From the NCBI GenBank assembly GCA_030141605.1, contig JAQGDQ010000527.1, positions 89,473 through 153,472 of the forward strand: a stretch of DNA of 64,000 nt. The letters are read 5' to 3'. Each line of letters starts with the position of its first letter. The first letter of the stretch is position 1. The DNA is from Tubiluchus corallicola. Its lineage: Eukaryota; Priapulida; Priapulimorpha; Priapulimorphida; Tubiluchidae. Below, in pieces: positions 57,301 through 64,000 of this stretch. Position numbers and translations under genes: made by a program. A model generated the notes under the pieces. That model had not been told where the DNA came from, searched no databases, and worked only from the letters and a program-made list of their open reading frames with translations.

Positions 57301-60300
57301 CTGAAAGTAGAAATATATGGTTTGTAATATAAATTTTAATAACTTCTAAAATAGTTTCTTGAGTGTAGTAGTAATGATGTACACAGGTCGGATGCAAAAA
57401 AAATGTTATTAGGCCTTTCTGTACTTGGCTCCTTGATCAAACTGCCTGTGGCCCGCAGGAATTGCGGGAAAGTTTAATGTGGCCCGGCTAGTCAGATAAT
57501 TTGCACACCCCTGGTCTATAGAATGCATAAATGCAATCCTTACAACTTCATTTGAGTTAGGAAATTTGAATATGACAAAGAATTCTAAAAATGCAGTTTG
57601 CAGTTTCAGTGCATTTGTGTGCTCTAACGATAGCAATGTTTAGAGCCATGCAAGTGGTCAGTTTAGGTGTGACTATACTTGCTAAAAACATTCATGTATG
57701 TGCAAGAATTTTTACAAAGGTCCATTTGAATATTGTGCAACAAAAGTGTCCATTTTTATTCTGAATATCTTTGTTTTTATTAGGGTGATTACACAGCTGC
57801 TGCTAAACAGTTGAGGACCTGCTTACACACTCTCGGACGTCCTCTACCAGTTTCCAGACTTGACCTTGTGTCCAGCCTGATCTGGAATGCTTTCCGACAA
57901 ATCCTGAATCGAGTCTTCATTGGTCACATGTTGACACATTTGTCCGGACACGGACAGAGTAAGACGGATGGAAAGTTCACCGATCTGCAGAATTCTTGGA
58001 AGGATGCGGCGCTCGTTTATCATAAACTTCATCAGCTTCAGCTTACAGGTTTGTTTAATTAATACAGATGTGCACAGGTCTGATGTGAGCTTTGCCTTCA
58101 AATTAACTTTCTTTTGTGGTACATGAGAGATTCTGTACAGAAAATTTGTTTGGATAGACGGTGCTGCATTTACATCGCTGGGAAAAATCGTGTTTGAACA
58201 TAAACTTTCATTTAGCTTTGTTTCTTCACTTTAGTATTTTGATAGTTACATTTCACTTTAGTATTTTGATAGTTACATGCATTTATATCAGCTGCCACTT
58301 GTGAGAGGTTCCTGTTCGTTCAGTAGCTCATCTTTGAGGATGATTCGTGATAGTGAGTTTGGTTAAACTCTCATTGTGCTACACTGTTTTAAAAAGAACT
58401 GTTTGTACAATATTAATTCACCTTAATCATGTCTTGTGCATTTAGGTTATGTCAGTGATGGTACGCTCTCAGGTCTTGTCACCTCCCTGGCTGCTGTGAA
58501 TTTAGCCGAGTCTGCTGGTAATGCTGTAAGCTGTGAAACCATGGAAGATATATACATCACCATGGCGTTCAGGATGAAGCATTGCCTCTCCTTTAGATGC
58601 GCTTTCTTAGCTGTAAGTAATAGTGTTTGCTCTGCAAACTCGTTAGATATTTTTAATGAGATGCTAAAACGCATTTGTTTAATTTGTACTTTTTACGGTG
58701 AATTAATTTCAATCTATTGAATTTGAATGTATTTTATGAATTTGAATGTATTTTATTGTTCAGCATGCTGAGATTTTAAATGATGTAGAGTGCAATATTA
58801 ATTAATTTTTCATTCGTTAACCGTGTGAATCTACACAGCTCATCAGAAATTGCTGTCGAATTTTTTCATGCCAAATTGAAGTATGATTCAGTTAGGTATG
58901 GTCCGTTGTCTCAATGTTACATTTCTTGTTTGTAAAAATGTACTACTTTTACTCAGCGTTACTTTCTGAACCGGGCCAGACATGTTTGTGTGAACAGCGG
59001 ACAGCCCGTACCTCAGTCACTACAATGGTTATTTCAACCGGTTGGTCACCAGTTCTTTGTGAATGGCTCCTGGGATTACTTGGGCAAGCCTACCATGTTC
59101 AGTGCTGTTGTAGATTCCGGTACGTTGATATACACTGCCTTTTTTACTTTGCAAGCCTAGATGTCAGCACTTATCAGCACAGTACCTAGCTAATATAGAC
59201 ATCTGTGGCACTCCTATCACTTTGCAAATTAGGTATAATAATGCTGTAGTGCTGTAGGTAGAGATACTAAACAACTCGGGTGCCTTACTGACAAATCAAG
59301 ATGAAAGCCAATGTAAATAGTGGGTTGGCAGGTGAAACTGCCCAGAAGCAGGTTTCCTGATGGTAGCTGCCAACTCATTTAGTGATCAGGTTCGGTGTCG
59401 CTCAACTAAAGCAAAATAAACTACTTGCTCATGCTTGCATGAATGATACTCTCTTCGTTTATATTACATACAGTGTACCATTAAAAACTAAGTTTTAAAA
59501 GTTTTGTTTGTAGTTTTGTCTTTAACACTTTTTGACTAGAAGATGCTTATGCTTTATCTAGATTTTAAAAATAATCTGATAATTATTTTGTGATAATCGT
59601 GATTTTTTGAATAATTTAACTTTTTCAGTCAGTCCATTAGCTCATGTGACACAAGCATTACGTGAGCACCTCTTGGAGAAATCCCTGTACAGTTTGATTG
59701 AGCCCGAGAGTCGTAACCGGGAGCAAATCACTGAGAAGCCACTGAGGTAAATGACCTTGTGTGTTGTACAGATTTGATTAAACCACAGAGTAAAATTATC
59801 CGGAAAAAAGGAATTAAAGAAGAGCGCGGCAATAGCAGAAATGGTTGTGCGCAGGTGTGCCAAGCGTACAGGCTGTAGCACTGTAGACACTTAGTCTTAT
59901 GCACAGGTGTGCCAAGTGTGCAGGCTGTAGCGGTGTAGACACAGTCTTATGCACAGGTGTGCCAAGTGTACAGGCTGTTGCGATGTAGACACTTAGTGTT
60001 ATGCACAGGTGTGCCAAGTGTGCAGGCTGTAGCGATGTAGACAGTGTTATGCACAGGTGTGCCAAGTGTGCAGGCTGTAGCGATGTAGACACTTAGTCTT
60101 ATGCACAGGTGTGCCAAGTGTGCAGGCTGTAGCGGTGTAGACACAGTCTTATGCACAGGTGTGCCAAGTGTACAGGCTGTAGCACTGTAGACACTTAGTC
60201 TTATGCACAGGTGTGCCAAGTGTACAGGCTGTAGCAATGTAGACACTTAGTCGTATGCACAGGTGTGCCAAGTGTGCTGGCTGTAGCGGTGTAGACACAG

Positions 60301-63300
60301 TCTTATGCACAGGTTTGCCAAGTGTACAGGCTGTAGCACTGTAGACACTTAGTCTTATGCACAGGTGTGCCAAGTGTACAGGCTGTAGCGATGTAGACAC
60401 TTAGTCTTATACACAGGTGTGCCAAGTGTACAGGCTGTAGCGATGTAGACACAGTCTTATGCACAGGTGTGCCAACTGTGCAGGCTGTAGCGATGTAGAC
60501 ACTTAGTCTTATGCACAGGTGTGCCAAGTGTACAGGCTGTTGCGATGTAGACACATAGTCTTATGCACAGGTGTGCCAAGTGTACAGGCTGTTGCGATGT
60601 AGACACATAGTCTTATGCACAGGTGTGCCAAGTGTACAGGCTGTTGCGATGTAGACACTTAGTCTTATGCACAGGTGTGCCAAGTGTACAGGCTGTAGCG
60701 ATGTAGACACAGTCTTATGCACAGGTGTGCCAACTGTGCAGGCTGTAGCGATGTAGACACTTAGTCTTATGCACAGGTGTGCCAAGTGTACAGGCTGTTG
60801 CGATGTAGACACATAGTCTTATGCACAGGTGTGCCAAGTGTACAGGCTGTAGCGGTGTAGACACAGTCTTATGCACAGGTGTGCCAAGTGTACAGGCTGT
60901 AGCGGTGTAGACACAGTCTTATGCACAGGTGTGCCAAGTGTACAGGCTGTAGCGATGTAGACACTTAGTGTTATGCACAGGTGTGCCAAGTGTGCAGGCT
61001 GTTGCGATGTAGACACTTAGTCTTATGCACAGGTGTGCCAAGTGTGCAGGCTGTTGCGATGTAGACACTTAGTCTTATGCACAGGTGTGCCAAGTGTGCA
61101 GGCTGTTGCGATGTAGACACTTAGTCTTATGCACAGGTGTGCCAAGTGTGCGCACAGGTGTGCCAAGTGTACAGGCTGTAGCGGTGTAGACACAGTCTTA
61201 TGCACAGGTGTGCCAAGTGTACAGGCTGTTGTGATGTAGACACAGTCTTATGCACAGGTGTGCCAAGTGTACAGGCTGTTGCGATGTAGACACATAGTCT
61301 TATGCACAGGTGTGCCAAGTATACAGGCTGTAGCGATGTAGACACTTAGTCTTATGCACAGGTGTGCCAAGTGTCTGTTGCGATGTAGACACTTAGTCTT
61401 ATGCACAGGTGTGCCAAGTGTCTGTTGCGATGTAGACACTTAGTCTTATGCACAGGTGTGCCAAGTGTGCAGGCTGTTGCGATGTAGACACTTAGTCTTA
61501 TGCACAGGTGTGCCAAGTGTACAGGCTGTTGCGATGTAGACACTTAGTGTTATGCACAGGTGTGCCAAGTGTACAGGCTGTTGCGATGTAGACACTTAGT
61601 CTTATGCACAGGTGTGCCAAGTGTGCAGGCTGTTGCGATGTAGACACTTAGTGTTATGCACAGGTGTGCCAAGTGTACAGGCTGTTGCGATGTAGACACT
61701 TAGTCTTATGCACAGGTGTGCCAAGTGTGCAGGCTGTTGCGATGTAGACACTTAGTCTTATGCACAGGTGTGCCAAGTGTGCAGGCTGTAGCGATGTAAA
61801 CACAGTCTTATGCACAGGTGTGCCAAGTGTGCAGGCTGTTGCGATGTAGACACAGTCTTATGCACAGGTGTGCCAAGTGTGCAGGCTGTTGCGATGTAAA
61901 CACTTAGTGTTATGCACAGGTGTGCCAAGTGTACAGGCTGTTACGATGTAGACACAGTCTTATGCACAGGTTTGCCAAGTGTGCAGGCTGTTGCGATGTA
62001 GACACAGTCTTATGCACAGGTGTGCCAAGTGTACAGGCTGTTGCGATGTAGACACAGTCTTATGTCTGTTATCACGGTTTTTGTAGTTTTAACAAATAGC
62101 TGTCAACATTTTTTATTCTGTGTTATTTTGATTAACAAGAACTGAATGATCTATCGTGATTTGATCACGGACAAATTAGGCATACATTCGCGTTAAACTA
62201 ATTTTCGTAAAACTCTGTTTTTCGTTGTGGTTAGTGCTTCGCAGTCTGCTGACGTGTTGCAGTACGTCCAGGTGTTGAGAGAATGTGCGGATGCTGCACC
62301 GATCAATGCTGCCATCGCTGTTGGTTCATCGGTGTTTCAGACATCAGGTCAGTTGCTGCTTTAATCTCTAAACAGTCGCTTGAATGATTTTTTCTGGTGA
62401 ATGATGCTTCACGAAATTTTCACTTGTTCGTGTCTGATCATTTATATGCCTTGTGACTACTAACTAACGCGGTTGTTATTGAAATTCCGCCAATTTGCCA
62501 TTAAGAAATGCGCTAGTGGTTAGACGCATTTGCGTTGGTGTTTGAGCTAGAGGGTTACAACTGTGCAAACAGTTAATTGGCATGTAACAGTCGACCGAGG
62601 TGTAAGCAAAAGTGTTTACCAACTTTATTCCACTCAGCATCTTTTTAACTGGTCCTTTCCTCCAAATCTGCTAGGGCACAAAAGGCTATGAGCAGGGAGT
62701 TTTTTTCTTGTATGATTATTTGTAGTAGTTTGACACGTAGGTAGTGCCTGAAGTTTTTAATGATGATGTAATTCATGAATTTATTTTGTTTTGTAATTAG
62801 CCAAAGCACAAGCAACGTGTTGCTGTAATTAGTGGCAGTGTTGGAAAGCTGATATTTTAGTGACCCTAAGGCTTTTTTTAAGTTTAAAATTGCGCACCTG
62901 GGGTGTTTTGAGGCCTTTATTTTCAAATTGCGTGAGGCTTATTGGCATTCTGAATCTATTATATTAATATTCTTGGTATATATATATATATATATGATTC
63001 GAGGCTACAGCTTCGATGAGGGCACCATTTGCGGCGATCTATACATCAAACAAAGGGTCTCGATCTAGTGTCGTCTCATTGGGGGTTTATTTTTCGAATC
63101 GGGCCCACTGGGACGAACGGGGGCGAAAAACCTCCAAAAATGGCCATTTTTCGGCCGTTTTTTGCAAAAGTTATATGGCTGAGATCTGAAGAACAGGAAC
63201 GGGTCATGGGTGGTGCTGGCTTTTAAAATAATGCGTAACTTGATGAATAATTTAGCTGGGAATAATGTGTAATAAGAATTTAGTTATCATGTTATTTAGA

Positions 63301-63539
63301 ATGCAGACTATTAACATTTTAATATTATGGTTGTGCTTGGATTATGTTTGTCTTTGTCACTGATGGAGAAAGAAAACACATTGTAAACTTTCGCACATAT
63401 TTTTAGGGTGTGACGAGGTTTCCAAGTGGTGGGCTGCAGTCGTGGCTATCGGTGCTCATTGGCTGACCGGTGACGATGCGGCAGCCAATCGCGCATACCC
63501 AATTGTTGATCAGTTGCCGCGGGAACTACAAGAAACTGT
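48343..63539 (+). CDS. SREBF: SREBF, sterol regulatory element-binding protein (3-prime truncated by window)
   Basis: Fourteen exons in phase: 48343-48460, 48857-49254, 50738-50833, 52092-52298, 53620-53739, 55006-55120, 55762-56094, 56703-56881, 57784-58048, 58446-58612, 58957-59119, 59629-59746, 62235-62347, 63407-63539; about 841 codons, with perhaps 300 more beyond the edge. It has an acidic N-terminal activation region, then a bHLH-Zip (residues about 282-350) with the SREBP-diagnostic tyrosine in [13 protein letters not shown], two membrane segments (about 420-437 and 468-490) and the start of the SCAP-binding domain. The site-2 protease boundary DRSRVTLC precedes membrane segment 1. 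A site-1 protease motif RTIL lies in the luminal loop. Held in the ER by SCAP, SREBP is cleaved in the Golgi and activates lipid and sterol genes. An in-frame ATG at 48202 could start 47 residues earlier. Confidence 0.95.
49272..49500. repeat. Interspersed repeat with (ATA)n edge, copy 2
   Basis: Matches 9719-9950. Begins 18 bp after the SREBF exon 2 donor. Confidence 0.65.
49988..50510 (-). mobile_element. LINE 3-prime fragment (non-LTR reverse transcriptase end)
   Basis: In reverse, [20 protein letters not shown] and [12 protein letters not shown] resemble the characteristic C-terminus of CR1/Jockey-group polyproteins (RAFS/AVxAPxLWNSLP...FKxxLKxxLF). An AT-rich 3-prime UTR with a short TAA/TCA repeat end follows. 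No reverse transcriptase core is present. In SREBF intron 2. Confidence 0.7.
50982..51294 (-). mobile_element. pogo/Tigger-like MITE family A, copy 4
   Basis: TA, CAGTTAACCCTCGTTAAACC ... GCTAACGAGGGTCGACTG, TA, with a poly-G expansion near the left end. In SREBF intron 3. Confidence 0.85.
51383..51887. mobile_element. hAT-like MITE family I, single copy
   Basis: CAGGGCTCGTACT ... AGTACGAGCCCTG perfect inverted ends, with sub-terminal CCTATAATTCCTATA repeats. Flanks AGCTGTTG and CATTGTTG agree at 5 of 8. Confidence 0.78.
52380..53600. other. SREBF intron 4, no further features recognised
   Basis: AT-rich sequence with no exon candidate that keeps the SREBF frame and no repeat shared within the window. 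Confidence 0.4.
54557..54723. repeat. 42-bp minisatellite, four units, SREBF intron 5
   Basis: ATCTACCCAGTTCTAAGCTG followed by AGCATTGTTCAACAATGACGGT; period exactly 42 bp with few changes. Each unit includes the palindrome ATTGTTCAACAAT. Confidence 0.93.
57054..57514 (-). mobile_element. hAT-like MITE family G, full copy
   Basis: 461 bp, CAGGGGTGTGCAAATTGCGG to AATTTGCACACCCCTG, opposite orientation to 21450. The flanking duplication is imperfect. In SREBF intron 8. Confidence 0.85.
59843..62065. repeat. 2.2-kb 52/50-bp minisatellite in SREBF intron 12
   Basis: About 43 units of TTAGTCTTATGCACAGG, TGTGCCAAGTGTACAGG, CTGTAGCGATGTAGACAC type. Two lengths alternate, 52 bp (CACTTAGT or CACATAGT) and 50 bp (CACAGT). 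A 258-bp higher-order block (four 52s and one 50) is visible at 60471 and 60729. Minus-strand frames of up to about 100 codons cross units only because the unit lacks stops. Confidence 0.97.
62977..62996. repeat. (TA)n microsatellite
   Basis: Short TA run in SREBF intron 13, just before interspersed repeat R. Confidence 0.85.
63038..63222 (+). repeat. Interspersed repeat R, copy 2
   Basis: Matches 507-700 over about 185 bp. Ends at the same GGTGGTGCTGGC in both copies, which suggests a true element boundary. In SREBF intron 13. Confidence 0.6.
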
Positions 63540-63636
63540 GTAAGTACAGATGTGAATGTGTTTCACAATAGGAGTCTGTGATTTTTCGCAAGATGCGAGA
63601 CAAAATGGAGTTGTCTCCACGTAGCTTTCTATATAG

Positions 63637-63997
63637 CAGTGGTTTCCAAACTTTCTCGGACCGTTACCCAAATCGGGAAACTGGTCTTGTCCATTACCCC
63701 CCACTTAGTACTACTTCTCCAACTCAAAAAGTAAAAAAACTTAACAAGCAAGCAAAATTATTTATGTTTGTTCGTGACATAAACAAATTTCCAGGTGTTG
63801 TTGTTGTATTGTTGCCAAAACAAGAATTACAATTATGACACAGTGTTGCCTGCCGTATTGTTGCCATTTTCAAGAAGAAAACAACGTAAAATGCATTCCG
63901 AGCAAAGTTTTAAAAATTTTCAGAAGGGTGCCCGTTCCCCCCCCCCAAACCATATTGCCCCCGGGGGGGTAATTTACCCCTACTTTGCGAACCACTG
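63637..63997. mobile_element. hAT-like MITE family J, single copy at window edge
   Basis: CAGTGGTTTCCAAAC at the left and GCGAACCACTG at the right, 361 bp, with G/C runs inside. The right target duplication lies beyond the window. Confidence 0.7.
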
Positions 63998-64000
63998 CTC

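Noticed and set aside
59814-61543. Overlapping minus-strand frames of 60-100 codons ([19 protein letters not shown] type)
   Set aside because: The 52/50-bp tandem unit lacks stops; frames start and stop with unit-length changes and the array lies in an SREBF intron.
59843-62065. CRISPR-like array
   Set aside because: Units are contiguous without unique spacers and sit in an animal gene intron; this is a minisatellite.

Overview
The window is nuclear DNA from an animal. It has spliced protein genes with GT-AG introns, internally promoted 5S-derived retroposons, many DNA-transposon miniatures (MITEs) and AT-rich introns. Non-vertebrate is my inference: there is one SREBP-type gene with roughly equal similarity to both vertebrate paralogues, and the repeats do not look vertebrate. 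I cannot name the phylum from sequence alone.

Five protein genes can be rebuilt exon by exon. From left to right: COMMD6 (minus, 10632 to 4229); DELE1 (plus, 11222 to 23982), the SEL1-repeat mitochondrial stress messenger; RFC3 (minus, 43163 to 28631), the clamp-loader subunit; MTHFD1 (plus, 43437 to 46596), the trifunctional C1-tetrahydrofolate synthase; and SREBF (plus, from 48343, running off the right edge after about 841 codons). COMMD6/DELE1 and RFC3/MTHFD1 are divergent head-to-head pairs. The 273-bp gap between the RFC3 and MTHFD1 start codons carries E2F-like and CACGTG motifs, plausible for two genes needed in S phase. DELE1 and RFC3 converge tail to tail across 24-28.6 kb. MTHFD1 and SREBF lie in tandem.

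Almost everything else is repeat. I can delimit at least six hAT-like MITE families (several with perfect 8-bp target duplications), three TA-flanked pogo/Tigger-like MITE families, two TTAA-flanked families, two families of solo LTRs with 5-bp duplications, a 5S-rRNA-derived SINE in long, short and fold-back forms, a tRNA-derived SINE, a LINE 3-prime end and a hAT transposase remnant. Tandem arrays are also common: twelve 35-bp units, each resembling a 3-prime splice site, abut a DELE1 exon, and a 2.2-kb 52/50-bp minisatellite fills an SREBF intron.

No multi-gene novel system such as a defence island, CRISPR locus or biosynthetic cluster is present. The most unusual structures are the splice-acceptor minisatellite, the SREBF intronic array with its 258-bp higher-order repeat, the 5S SINE forms, and MTHFD1 with about 96% of its coding sequence in one exon beside intron-rich neighbours.
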